Positions 46,801-59,900 of a stretch of 64,000 nt of DNA are shown here, piece after piece. The notes beneath the pieces were generated by a model. That model was not told the origin of the DNA. It ran no database searches and saw nothing but the letters and a program-made list of their open reading frames with translations. This DNA comes from Omphiscola glabra (lineage: Eukaryota > Mollusca > Gastropoda > Lymnaeidae), in contig OZ024794.1 of the NCBI GenBank assembly GCA_964017045.1, positions 19,531,617 through 19,595,616 on the forward strand. The letters run 5' to 3'. The position numbers and the translations under genes were made by a program. Each line of letters starts with the position of its first letter. Position 1 is the stretch's first letter.

Positions 46801-47952
46801 AAGTTATCATGGGGGGAAGGGGTGCTGCAAAAATTGGGATTCTTAAAATTCATTACTTGAGATGGGACCTTCACGCTTTGCTGTCGCCTATGTTTGGCGA
46901 GCTATAACTAGTACTAATTATTACCTGAATTTTAAATCCTTCAAGTTTAGAATTCAAGGGAGGACTTTGCTTGGCTCCACATCTTCGGAGATTTAAAGCT
47001 GTTACACTGCATGTCAACTAACAAAAGGGACAAACGTAATCATTTTAAAAAAAGGATTTTCTACTTATGGAAGTAACATTGTAAAAAATGTATACAATCT
47101 TGTGCATGAAATTCAATTGGCTATATTCAAATCTGTAAAGAGTTTGAAAGTCTTACCCCAGAGGTAGAGATATTATTTTTCTGGTCTTGGCTTAGGTTAT
47201 TGGTATCAATTCTAGACACCAAGTTTTCAGACGTTAATATTCTCTGACCCAGGAATGTTGACCCCGACTGGATTGTTACTGTGTATTCCACACTTCCTTC
47301 AGTGTCAGCGGCTGGCTTCACAGTGCAGTCAAAATAAACTCTTGAACCAGATATGCTGTAGATAATAACTGGGTCACCTGTCATTTGTGGGTAGCTGTCA
47401 GGTGTGCCTGAAAACGTATGGTTTTATGTTTAGGAATGATTTTGAATAAATATGTTTTAAAATTTAAAAGTAACCACCATTTGATAATCTGATTGTTAAA
47501 ATTTTCTTAAATTAATTCCTGAAATATATTTAAATTCTAACAACAGTAATAATTTTTCAAACAGTAGGCTTACATAGATGCGCATTATTTGTAGTCTCAT
47601 AAATGAAATCAAAGTTATAAAGAAATACTTCTCTGCCCCACACATTCACACAAGAGTTAGGAGAGAGTTTTTAATTGTTCTGTCTTATTGTATGAAGGGG
47701 ATGATGTCTTATCAGAGGTTCCCTTATCTAATATTTTATAAACAGCAAGAAAACACATTTCAACACGTCTAGTCTCAAGTTAAAAGTAACAAAATGAATG
47801 CATTCCCTTTAATTTTAGTTTTCAGCAGTGGTCCTGCATAAAATTTGTATTTGTAAACACATTACTTGCATACCTTGAAAAATGAAGTATTGTCCACACT
47901 TTTTTTTTTCAATTTAACCTTTAATCTATTTTATTTAAAAGATGTATGCTTT

Positions 47953-47983
<31 letters not shown>

Positions 47984-50900
47984 AGAAAAACACCTTTCTT
48001 TTTAATTCTCATCTTCCAAAAGAGAAAGCTAGCCTGATGCCAACAAGTAGTTCAAGTTTCATGGCTGTTATTTTCTCTGGTCAAAACTGGCTGACCAGAA
48101 TTTAAGATCTGACCAATTTGTTTGCTTCCCTGTGACTTTTTGATTCCAAACTCACCTGCCTTTTAAAATGACTTGAACATAAAAAGGAACTTTTTTTTTT
48201 TTCATATTTCCTTTACAATTTAATTTCCCAATCACTAAAAACATAAATCAATTCTTCAAAATCTGACTTAAAATTGTGGGGGTTGCAAAATCAAGATATA
48301 AATCTACTGAAAATATACTTGGTTGCCATCCAAATGGACTGCATAGCTCCTGACTGGATCTTCCAATGTTACATATTTAATTCTTAAGGATCATCCTCCC
48401 TTTCATTTAATATTCATGTTATTTTTTGTATCCTCTTACCTATACAGGTTGTTGTGGTAGGAGATTGTGAAGTAATTGTTGCTGCTGGACCAGATGTGAC
48501 CGATGACGAAGAAGTAGATCCAGCCGTTGATTCTGCAGCATTATTTTTTAAAGAAAACAGTAGGATTTTATGCAAAGAGACAGTGGTCATTTATTGACAT
48601 CTGTTAAATGAAATTTATTCTAACTTGATTGTCTATGATTGATAATGCAAATGTAAGATAGATGTTTTGGCACTTGTCTATGCTGAAGCAGCAGAGTGGA
48701 TTACATAATATTGTTGAAGTAGAAGCCCACAAGCCAACAGGGAGAAGCATGTCAAGTATAAGCGTTTATATGAATAGATATTGCCATTGTACATAGAAAG
48801 TAACTTAATGAGACCAGAACAATATAAGGAGTATCAAAAGGGCCAAAAGTTGTGACCAAAGCTATAGTAGGTTAGATCATTAAGTAAGTTTGTTTTTCAC
48901 TTTTCCTAATTTTGGTTTTCAATCTCAAAACAAAATTTTCAAAGTAATTCAATTTCATGTTCAAATAACTTGTGGCCTTGTTGCATAGTTTCTTCTCAGT
49001 TAAGGATAAATCTAATTTTTGATTAACATAAATAAAAGATGAATGACCAGTATATAACATTATTATTTTATTAACTATTATGGTTCAGATTAAGCTCACT
49101 TTAAATAAGAATATCATATAATTAATTGTGCAATATTATACTTTAGTCTCTGTTGTAAGAATAACAATTTCTACAGTGAAATCAAAATGTGCTTTAAACT
49201 TTGGTGAAAAAAAAGGAATATGCTGTAAATAGAATGAATTTGGTACCCACCCTACACAAAAAGTATTTAGAAATTATGTACCCACCCTACACAAAAATTA
49301 TATAGAAATTATGTACCCACCCTACACAAAAAGTATTTAGAAATTATGTACCCACCTTACACAAAAAGTATTTAGAAATTATGTACCCACCCTACACAAA
49401 AAGTATTTAGAAATTATGACACATGAATCTTAAAATCAGGAAAGTTGCTATGGAAACAATGCTTATTCCCCAAAGAGGGAAAGTAAAATTCTATAGTTTA
49501 AAATAAACCCATTGAATATATTTCAAGTGAAAACCCCATGAGGGTTGGGAACCATTGTGTATTATATAGTATGTTTATATATTTTTTGTTAATGTTGCCA
49601 GGCGGTGCATTTTATATACCATTGTGCAATTCTTTTACCTGCTATTACACTTGCATTATTTGTTGATGGAGATGTGCTGCTTGCTTCATTCATTGTGGTG
49701 GTCACTGTGCCAGTTACAGTCGTGGCACTTGGAAGAACTGTCGTATTTTGTGGTTCTGTTATTGGAACTGGGGTCGTTGAAGTGTTTTGCGCAACAACTG
49801 TTGTAGTGTTTAGCCCAACTGTTGTAGATTGTGTCATTATTGTAGAAGTTGAGCCCATTGTAACAGTGGACTGTCCAGTTGTAGGTGTTGGGCCCCCTGT
49901 AACAGTGGACTGTCCAGTTGTAGATGTTGAGCCCCCTGTAACAGTAGACTGTCCAGTTGTATTTTCTGGTCCTGAAGTGACAACTGACACCACCGTTGAG
50001 TTTGTATAACCTACATATGTTGTGAATGGTCCTACAGTAGTGCTAGTAAGTCCTGCAGAAGAAGTTGATGGTCCTTCAGTAGTATTTGTGAGTCCTGTCG
50101 ATGTATTGAGTCCTACTGTTGTATTGAGACCTGTTGTAGTGGATGGTCCTATGGTAGTAGAAGATATTCCTGCAGTTGTATTGAGTCCTACAGTTGTAGT
50201 GAATGGTCCTACAGTAGTAGAAGAGAGTCCTGCAGTTGTATTGAGTCCTACAGTTGTAGAAGAGAGTCCTGCAGTTGTATTGAGTCCTGCAGTTGTATTG
50301 ATCCCTGCAGTTGTATTTAGCCCTGCGATTGTAGTGGATGGTCCTACAGTAGTAGAAGAGAGTCCTGCAGTTGTATTGAGCCCTGCAGTTGTATTGAGCC
50401 CTGTGGTTGTAGTGGATGGTCCTACAGTAGTAGAAGAGAGCCCTGAAGTTGTGTTGAGTCCTACAGTTGTATTTAGCCCTGCGATTGTAGTGGATGGTCC
50501 TACAGTAGTAGAAGAGAGTCCTGCAGTTGTATTGATCCCTGCAGTTGTATTTAGCCCTGCGATTGTAGTGGATGGTCCTACAGTAGTAGAAGAGAGTCCT
50601 GCAGTTGTATTGAGCCCTGTGGTTGTCATAGATGGTGGTGCAGTTGAGTTCAATGCTCCAGAAGTAGTATTTGTTGTTACTGGACTTGAAGTTATATTTG
50701 TTTGACTTGAAGTTGTTAACTGAATGGTACTGTTACTTACAGAGGGTGACCCTGTAGTGGCTGTATCAATGATTGACAGAGCAAAGTTATGAGAATTAAA
50801 TCCTGAAAATCATGAGTAGAAAAAAATACCCCAAAACCTTGCAAGTTGTGTCAAAAGCCAAAATAAATTCTCAAAAATGTTCTTGATCTGCTTTTTTTAA

Positions 50901-53900
50901 AAAAGAATTCAAGTTAACTTTTTGCTGATCCGTAAGAGATTTTTTTGTTAAAAAGTTGATTTTATTTTGCATTATTATTAACTTATTAAAGAACTTATAA
51001 TTTACACACTTGAAAATTAATTTTTTTATTATACAGCTATCTGCTTTAAAAAAAAAATTATTTAAATTCTGAATGCATTTTTTTTCCAAAGAGCATTAAT
51101 TTATCCTCCTTCACCTAAAACCCTGAGCCAGAAAGCAAAAGCAAAAAAAAAATAATAATAAATAAATATATATATATATATATATCAAAATTGGAGTATG
51201 CATATGAGTTGCTTAATGAGCAATTTTATGAGAAAGGACTTTTAGCCAAATTTATTTGCTCTGGAGACCACACCTATGAATGTAACTGCCACCAATCATG
51301 ATTATGTATTACCCCACTACACCAGGCCTGATGTGTATCAATATGCCCTAGCAACTATTTAACAGTAAACTTATTTCATAATTAATGCTAAATTATTGCA
51401 AGCATTTATGTCAGTCAATCAAAATTTTTAATAGGAAATTAATCTCATTTATTAGGGAACAAACCTTAAATAGTGAATATATGCCATTAAAACTAATAGA
51501 TGATTTATTGGAGTAAAGTTTAAAATGGTTGCAGTAAACAGATTCATTATTTAAAGTTAAAGTGGAACCAGAATGGATGTGTCTTTTCAAGATTATCAAT
51601 GGCTTTAAATTACAAACAAATCATTTTAACTGGAAATAATTAAATATTATTATCTTTCAATTAAAGCATACTACAATTAGAATTGTGCTCTGCTAATTTG
51701 AAGATTCAATAAAATACATTAATTTATTTTAAAATATACATTTTACATAAAAAGACCATAGCTTATTAGTTTATAATGTTTTTCACGAAAAAGCCACCTG
51801 GTAAGGCAACTGTTTTGTCAAGATCACTCTGACTGAAATGCTATTAACTATTCAATAAGTTGATATTGATTATTTCAACAATGTCAATTAAAACTGACAG
51901 AATAGGACAGCTTGAAGTATATATTTACTAGCAAGATAACGGGTTACTTTATTTTAAAGATTTAAATAATACCAACTTATATAAGTCTATCGATTTTTAA
52001 ACTAAATTAATCAAATAAAGCAACAATATCATTCTCATGTGAAATTCTATTTTTGGGTCAGACATGATAAATTATAGTGATGCTGATGCAGAGTAATAAA
52101 TATGATGATATTTTACATTTGTCGAAAGAATTGTATACTTACGGGAGATAGATATAGTTGTGTTTGATTGTACTGTGGAAGCCGTTGTATTGGCTGGTAC
52201 TGCTGTTGATGTAGCATTCACCTTTGCTGTGGAAGCTGTAATATTCACTGTTGCTGTGGTAGTTGTAATGTTCAATGGTGCTGTGGTAGATGTAGCATTC
52301 ACTGGTGCTGCTGTAGATGTAGCATTCACTGTTGCTGTGGTTGTTGTAATATTCACTGTTGCTGTGGTAGTTGTTGCATTCACTGGTGCTGCTGTAGATG
52401 TTGCATTCACCGGTGTTGCTGCAGATGTAGCATTTGCTGGTGCTGCTGTAGATGTAGCATTCACCGGTGTTGCTGTAGATGTAGCATTTGCTGGTGCTGC
52501 TGTAGATGAAGCATTCACTGTTGCTGTGGTTGTTGTAATATTCACTGTTGCTGTGGTAGTTGTTGCATTCACTGGTGCTGCTGTAGATGTACCATTTATT
52601 GGTGCTGATGTAGATGTTGCATTCACTGGTTTTGCTGTAGATGTAGCATTTGCTGGTGCTGCTGTAGATGTAGCATTCACTGTTGCTGTGGTTGTTGTAA
52701 TATTCACTGTTGCTGTGGTAGTTGTTGCATTCACTGGTGCTGTGGTAGATGTAGCATTCACTGGTGCTGCTGTAGATGTACCATTTATTGGTGCTGCTGT
52801 AGATGTTGCATTCACTGGTTTTGCTGTAGATGTAGCATTTGCTGGTGCTGCTGTAGATGTAGCATTCACTGTTGCTGTGGTTGTTGTAATATTCACTGTT
52901 GCTGTGGTAGTTGTTGCATTCACTGGTGCTGCTGTAGATGTACCATTTATTGGTGCTGATGTAGATGTTGCATTCACTGGTTTTGCTGTAGATGTAGCAT
53001 TTGCTGGTGCTGCTGTAGATGTAGCATTCACTGTTGCTGTGGTTGTTGTAATATTCACTGTTGCTGTGGTAGTTGTTGCATTCACTGGTCTCACTGTTGA
53101 TGTAGCATTCACTGGTGAGGTGGTACTTGTCGCATTAGCTAAGGCTGTGGTTGTTGTGACATTGACTGATGAAGAAGTGGTTGTTACATTAACCAATTCA
53201 GTTGTAGTTGTTATGTTAACCACAGGTGAAGCTGTTGTATTATACCAAACTGTTGTGTTGGACTGCGTGGTTGGCTGCGTGGTTGGTGCAGCAGTTGTTG
53301 TAGGCACTGGAACAGCCTTGTCAATCTCTTTGCACGCCCCCACCACTTTCCAACCTGTCATGACAAGCTTTGAGTATATGCGAGTCTCACTATTACAGCC
53401 AATATAGAGGAAAGTTGTTGCTCTGCTCGTCACATTACGGTAGAGGAACCTCGTTGTACTGGTCACATTGACACCATCCAGGTACAAGGTGAGACCAAAC
53501 TGAGCTGACCATGAGAACTCAACCTCCACAAGAGTATTGAGTGTGATCCTGTCTGTGTATACGGTCCATTCCTGAGTTTGGGTGCTGATGGTAAGATAGT
53601 ACAGTTCATGTCTGTAGTACATGGCAACACCATAGTTGTTTATGCTGTCCCCACCGCTGGTAAAAATGTACATCTCTTGTTTCACCTCTAGAACCTGGAT
53701 CAGGGTAAACAAGATTCTTTCATTTTCAACTATTCAGTACAAATTAAATGAGAGGATTGCATTTTTTTTTCTCTTTCATAAGTTATGCATTTTTGTGAAT
53801 GAAACTTAGAAACATTTATGAATAATCCTTTTTTTCTTCTTAAAATCCTGTGAACTTTTATTGGAACAAAGGATAAAATATCTCCAAAGTAAACAAGATT

Positions 53901-56900
53901 ACAAATTGTGCAAACCTTGAGGCTGAATGAAACTGTCAGACCAAAGGAACATTCAGCTGGACTGATCAGACAGCTGTCCACACTGAGACTTGACATGTTG
54001 ACAAACTGATGGACCCCATCCAGTTGTATAGCTTTTGTGCTGTTGGTGATATCAATTAGAGATGGTGTGCCAACAATGGTGAAGTTGAAACTAGTTGTGA
54101 TGAGCAGGCTGGCTTCAATGCTCAAGAAGTAGTACTCGGCAGTTATTATCTCATAGCCTGTAGGAGCAAAACATTAACATCAATTATAAGAAAATCTACA
54201 TGGTTATTTAGAATTTATTTTCTTAGTGCTTTTATTACAAAAACACCATGACAAATTTTAATTACAAGTTTTTGTCCGTTTAAAAAAAAAAAATTACAAA
54301 TAATGTTCTCCATAATAACCATTTTTAAAAATAAATATTGTGTCATTGTTGGCTACAGAATTGAAACAAGTATATTCCTTGAAGATATAATTTTTTTTAA
54401 ATTTAAAAAGAGAAAACAATCATGGTACTGTCGCCTACAGTACGTTGTTTTTTTTTTTGCTATTACAAAAAGGACTAGTATTGTGATTGACAGATATATT
54501 TTTGTTTAATTTCCAAAGAGAAAACAATCATGGTACTGTCGCCTACAATATGTTGTTTTGTTATTACAAAGAGGACTAGTATTGTCACTGATGGTGTTCT
54601 CCTTGGTTTTAGATGCTAATTTTTAAATTAAGAATCAAAACCAAAATTATGCTTCATGCCCATTATTTTAAATTTGATTAAAACAAATAATAAACATGCA
54701 TATTGATAATGAGACTTAATGTATAAAAATAAAATGAAACTAGATGAGCTATAAGGAAGTACTCACATGAAACTAGATGAGCTATAAGGAAGTACTCACA
54801 TGAAACTAGATGAGCTATAAGGAAGTATTCACATGAAACTAGATGAGCTATAAGTATAAGGAAGTACTCACATGAAACTAGATGAGCTATAAGGAAGTAC
54901 TCACATGAAACTAGATGAGCTATAAGGAAGTACTCACATGAAACTAGATGAGCTATAAGGAAGTACTCACATGAAACTAGATGAGCTATAAGGAAGTACT
55001 CAAATGAAACTAGATGAGCTATAAGGAAGTACTCACATGAAACTAGATGAGCTATACGGAAGTACTCACATGAAACTAGATGAGCTATAAGGAAGTACTC
55101 ACATGAAACTAGATGAGCTATAAGGAAGTACTCACATGAAACTAGATGAGCTATAAGGAAGTACTCACGGTTTATTAGAGTCCAGTTACTGCTGTTTGCC
55201 ACACAAGTTTGCTGGTAGTTATTCTTGTTGACAAAGCCAGGAGCATAGCAGCCGCCCTCAAAGGTGCAAACATTTGTCTGGATAAATGGGTACATAGCTT
55301 GGCTATTAATATTTCATTAAATTTTAAAAAATCTCTTCATATAATTTAAAAAATAGATAAAAATGGTTTGATTTAATATAAACTATTATAAAAATATATA
55401 TTTTCATAGTGAAATGTACTTTCTTCCATGTTATATCCATTAATAACTAACAAGCAACAAAACATAAGTTTTATTCAAAGGCTTCAACAATTAAATAACA
55501 TAACATCCTATGAACTAAACCTTGTCTTTGCTATACTGACTTAATGAACTGTCTCCAGGGACAACACTGGAACTCAGCCTTACCTTCAATATGCAACCAG
55601 TCTTGGCACAGCTGTAGCAAACTGAGTCAAAAGCCACAAAGGTGATGGGTGAACTAGCAACAGAGACATTCCTGACATTACTGACAGTCACTCTGTAGAT
55701 GGACTTGGCAGGTAGAGAGCAGATGACTTCCTGTGAGCTGACAAAAGTGGCTACAACTTCTTGATAGGAATTGTTCCCCTTGACAACAAATGTGGAGTTC
55801 ACTCTCTGAGAATTGTATTTGAACATTTACTTTAGAACATCATTTCATTTGGCAGATAAATTATATCAATTTAAGAGTCCTAAACAAAAGGTATGTGTCC
55901 AATTATTCTATAAAAATATTGTGTATGAAAATATTAGATAAAAGTCTTGAATGGACAGACCATTGAGATGATTGCCATCCGTATTGCCAAAAATATTCCA
56001 CCAACCTCCAATTCTTGTACGTAGCAGACCAATTTTGTAGATTTGATGAAGTATTCCCCAATGACAGTCACTGTGAGGCAGTTTGACAATCTCTGATCAC
56101 AGATTCCATTCAGTGGATCATACACAGCTGGTGGTGTGGAAACAGACTGTGAACAGTCATCTCCCATGTAGCCAGTGCTACAGTTACAGCCAGCTGTGAA
56201 GACAGAGAATTAATGATAAGCAGGATAATTGCATTATAATGGTGTGCTGACAGTGGCGTAGCTAGGATTAGTGCCGCCCAGGGCGGGACAAGATTTGTGC
56301 AAAGAACAGAACAGGTTGGTGAAAAATTTATGTACTCATTTTCTAGAAAATAAAGACAGAAAAAAACAGGGAAATACTTAACTCATACAAAACTGACACA
56401 ACAAGTAAATTAAATTCAAAGTAACCAGACAGCCTTATATTATCCATTCACTTCATCCCTACAAGCCTTATATTAGCCATTCACTTCATCCCTACAAGCC
56501 TTATATTAGCCATTCACTTCATCCCTATAAGCCTTACATTAGCCATTCACTTCATCCCTATAAGCCTTATATTAGCCATTCACCTCATCCCTACACCTGG
56601 GAAAAATGGGGTCATTGTGCGCTGTTTTTAGGTAATTGAAAGGAATAGGGAGCTAATCCATGTAAATGAATCTTCAAGTGGAATTACTGAGTACTCCTAG
56701 TCTCTGAGGCTGGTCACAATAGGTGAAATCCTTTAGTTCAGTAAGACAGATTAATTAATCAATTATGAAAGCTAAGCCAATTATAAACCATCCTGAAGTT
56801 TGAAGATAAAGCTAAAACTCATCCAAACAAGCAAAAATGGATGGCTTCTATTTGAAAAAAAAGTACCTGTAATATAAGTAAAATAAAGTACCTGCAGTAC

Positions 56901-59900
56901 AAAGACCTCGTCCAGTGCAGTTGTTAGGACACAACAAGACATCAAGCTGGTCTTGAGGAGGTCCTAGCACCCATGTGCCATTGACCGTGACGTTGACCCA
57001 GAGCTCTGTGTTGATTTGGATCAGAGTCTGGCATCTTTGATTATATGTGACCAGGGAAGATGACGTCCAGTTGACGTTGTTTGAGAACTGCAGGTCAAGG
57101 ACACACGTGTCTATCATGGCTGAAAACTCCTCCTGCACGATAGCACTGCAAGATTTGTAGGTGGCGCTGGCCTCAATGGTGTGGCGGCATGCTTGAATTG
57201 CAATGTCTTGGGTAAAATTGTTTGAGGGTTTCTGTAAGTGAAAAAAAAAGTAAAATGATAGATTTAGGAAGAAAATGGGAAGAGCACTTTGAGGTAGCTT
57301 CTCAAGAAAACATTTATGGTGTGCACTGCATGCACTGGAAACTATTCACTTGAGTAATGAATCATCCCACAGTGAATGAACACTTTTTCCCATGGTTGAA
57401 TCCCCACCTGTGTTGTGTAGTTCTTGTCATACTCAAACTGGGGGATGACTTGTGAAGTTAAACATCTCACTGGAGGGTTCTCAGTTGTTTGACTGTTGAT
57501 CACATCCTGAGTGATGTCTTCACCTAATGTGTGTGAAGGCAATGAAAAGTAATGTAACATTTCTCACTTAACAGCTCTGAACACAGATGAAGTCAAAACA
57601 ACACAGCTTTAAAATGTTGATCAAACAGATTAAAGAAAATGTCTACCAGGTATGTTATCTTCTCATATTGAGCCTCAACCTCAGAAAAGAACAGCAGACA
57701 CAGCAGCAGATAATCACACCTAATACATACCCTGTACCAACAGCTAAGGGCCTAGGACAAGTGGCCACATATAAAATGGTACATTTAATAATACACTATC
57801 GCATCTTTTATTTTGATTCTGTCAAAAACATTTTGAAATTAGTTTCTCTCATTTTATTCTTGCTGACATAATGTGAACCTAATATTTTATACATGAGTTC
57901 ATGCAGAGTAAAAGTCGTCAACGTTTCAACCAATGAAAGGGAAATTAGGCCCAAATTTGAGAGACCTGACATCCAACATTACATTTTCACGAATAACTTC
58001 CTTAGAATATTGAACTCAGAAAGAGGAACTGAGATCAGGTTGAGCAAGACTTTTTAGAAATGTACTAAATATTACCATTAAGCCTATGTGCTCTACGCAG
58101 AGTGCTACATGCAAATATGGCCGGGTTGTTATAACATGTGCGTTGTCCACCTGATGGGCAGTCACAGTAAGATAGCATGGACACTGAGCTTGCTGTTGTA
58201 GTTGAACAAACTCCTGTGTAGATAGAGTCTGTTTCCACCCTGAAAAAAAAGTTTTACAAAAATAACCAGATGACCTACACAGTTTGAATATTGTAGAGAA
58301 ATGTTTAAATGGAATAAAGTAAAAAAATACACAGATGAGTTACACCGTTTAAATGGAATAAAGTGCAAGATTTGTTAACACCCCTGTTATTTCACAACCC
58401 AGTAAACAAAAATGTTTATACAACAAGCAATATTCACCTCCATTGCATGGCAAAGGACTCTTCACCAAGCTCGGTGGTGCCATTGATCTGCAGAAGGTCA
58501 TTGTTGCCGTTTCCATCAAAATTACCACAGAGACCTTGAACACTGTTGTACTCTTGAGCAGATGGGTGGATGTACACATTCAAATATTTACTCTTGAGAA
58601 AACCTTTTGTTGTGGTGACTGTAACAGTAGTACCACTTGGAAGAGAAACCTGAAATATAAAAGTACATTTTTACACTTGAAATACTTGATCATTGAATAA
58701 GGTATACCGGGTAACCTAAGTATTTAAACAAATTTATCATTTTAAAAATGTTTGAAATGACCTAATAATAAAATTCCTTACAGAACCCTACAGAATACTG
58801 AAATAAATTATTTCAGGGGTCGTAATCATTTTTTGAGTGAGGAACCAGTTTTATAAAATTATATCTGCTAGGAAAAAATTTTGAGAACCATAAGTTCTTA
58901 TAAATTATTTTAAAAAAAAAAAATGCATTTAGTCATTCAAAGCTATCATTAGAGCCACATGCAGCATTAGAGCCACATGCAGCATTAGAGCCACATGCAG
59001 CATTAGAGCCACATGCAGCATTACAGCCAAGGGGTTTCCAATTACTAAATTAGATGCTTCTCACCTTGATAACATCGCTCTTGAGTCTAATGATACGAAT
59101 ATCGGCCGAAAGATCTCCATTGAGGTAAGCTTTTATGGTCATGGGGTGCACCTCTGTGACCACTCCTCTCTTGGCCCCACACTTGTCAACAACAATGACA
59201 TCATCACCAGCTCTAAAAGCTACAGCACAAACACAGGCAGCGTACTCATGCACATCAGTGCACCTCCTGAAGAAACCACGGACCTCATAATCCTTCAGTC
59301 TGCTCTTCAGTAGGATGAATTCTCCTTCCAAGTAGTTGTTATATTTTCTGTGACAAAAGCAACAAGATCCCCATAAGTTGTAGAACAAAATGACATACTT
59401 TTATATTATTATTGTTTTGATTGTTCCTTAAATATTTCAAAACTTTTAAATATTTCAAATAGAAATGAAATATAATTTTAAGCTACTAAGAAATGTTCAT
59501 TAAGATTTTATTAAACTCAATTAATTTTTTTTACAATTTTAAGGGTCAGTGTATAAAAAAAAATCCCTGGAGAAATATGACTTTGAACAAACCTGTCATC
59601 AAATGTACTGATGTGGGGATCTCCATGAATAAGACATTCGGATTTCACATCATTGTCTTGTGCCACAACCTAAAAATACCACAAAGAAGGTGTCACAGCT
59701 ATATATTGAAAACCATTTGTTACATGCTACCACTGAAAATAACACAGCAATGAAAGACATCAGTTAAATTTATCCCTTGACAAATCATCAGAACAAAAAT
59801 AAAAAAAATATTAATTACAATATGGTTAAAAATAAGCTTTAAAAGAAATGAGTGATTAAAGAGCAATGAATGAACCTGGTTTTATTTTGACTGAAAGCTT

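Larger units (their letters stand above)
32019..47407 (-). other. Module copy 2: beta-rich, VWD, Cys-rich, EGF and Cys-knot exons
   Basis: Exons 47407-47157, 47017-46925, 46069-45900 and 44983-44761 match copy-1 exons 62313, 61644, 61345 and 60346 in order, phase and (for the 93-nt exon) length. VWD spans 43923-39022, with VGDPHVFTFDN at its start, EGEF-like ASGEFIAYRH, and GLCGLFDGNKTNDLL near its end. Cys-rich exons are 38299-38154, 36775-36633 and 36488-36161. EGF is CPNDCSQNGNCLNGACVCNS then NYSGTDC across 36488/33762. Exons 33216-32992 and 32133-32019 (CSIGDKCYTN ... NPADDCLVC) close the module. The donor of exon 39730-39628 is weak (GTTCAT). Confidence 0.85.

Noticed and set aside
49605..50705. 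Plus-strand open frames of 134 and 227 residues rich in Val/Pro
   Set aside because: They are antisense to the Thr/Ser/Asn mucin exon. The repeat period keeps both strands open, and splice signals and sequon pattern support only the minus strand.
52160..53407. 415-residue plus-strand frame (VDVAFTGAAVDVAF repeats)
   Set aside because: Antisense shadow of the 9-residue mucin repeat and LamG exon; no start context, splice logic or domain.
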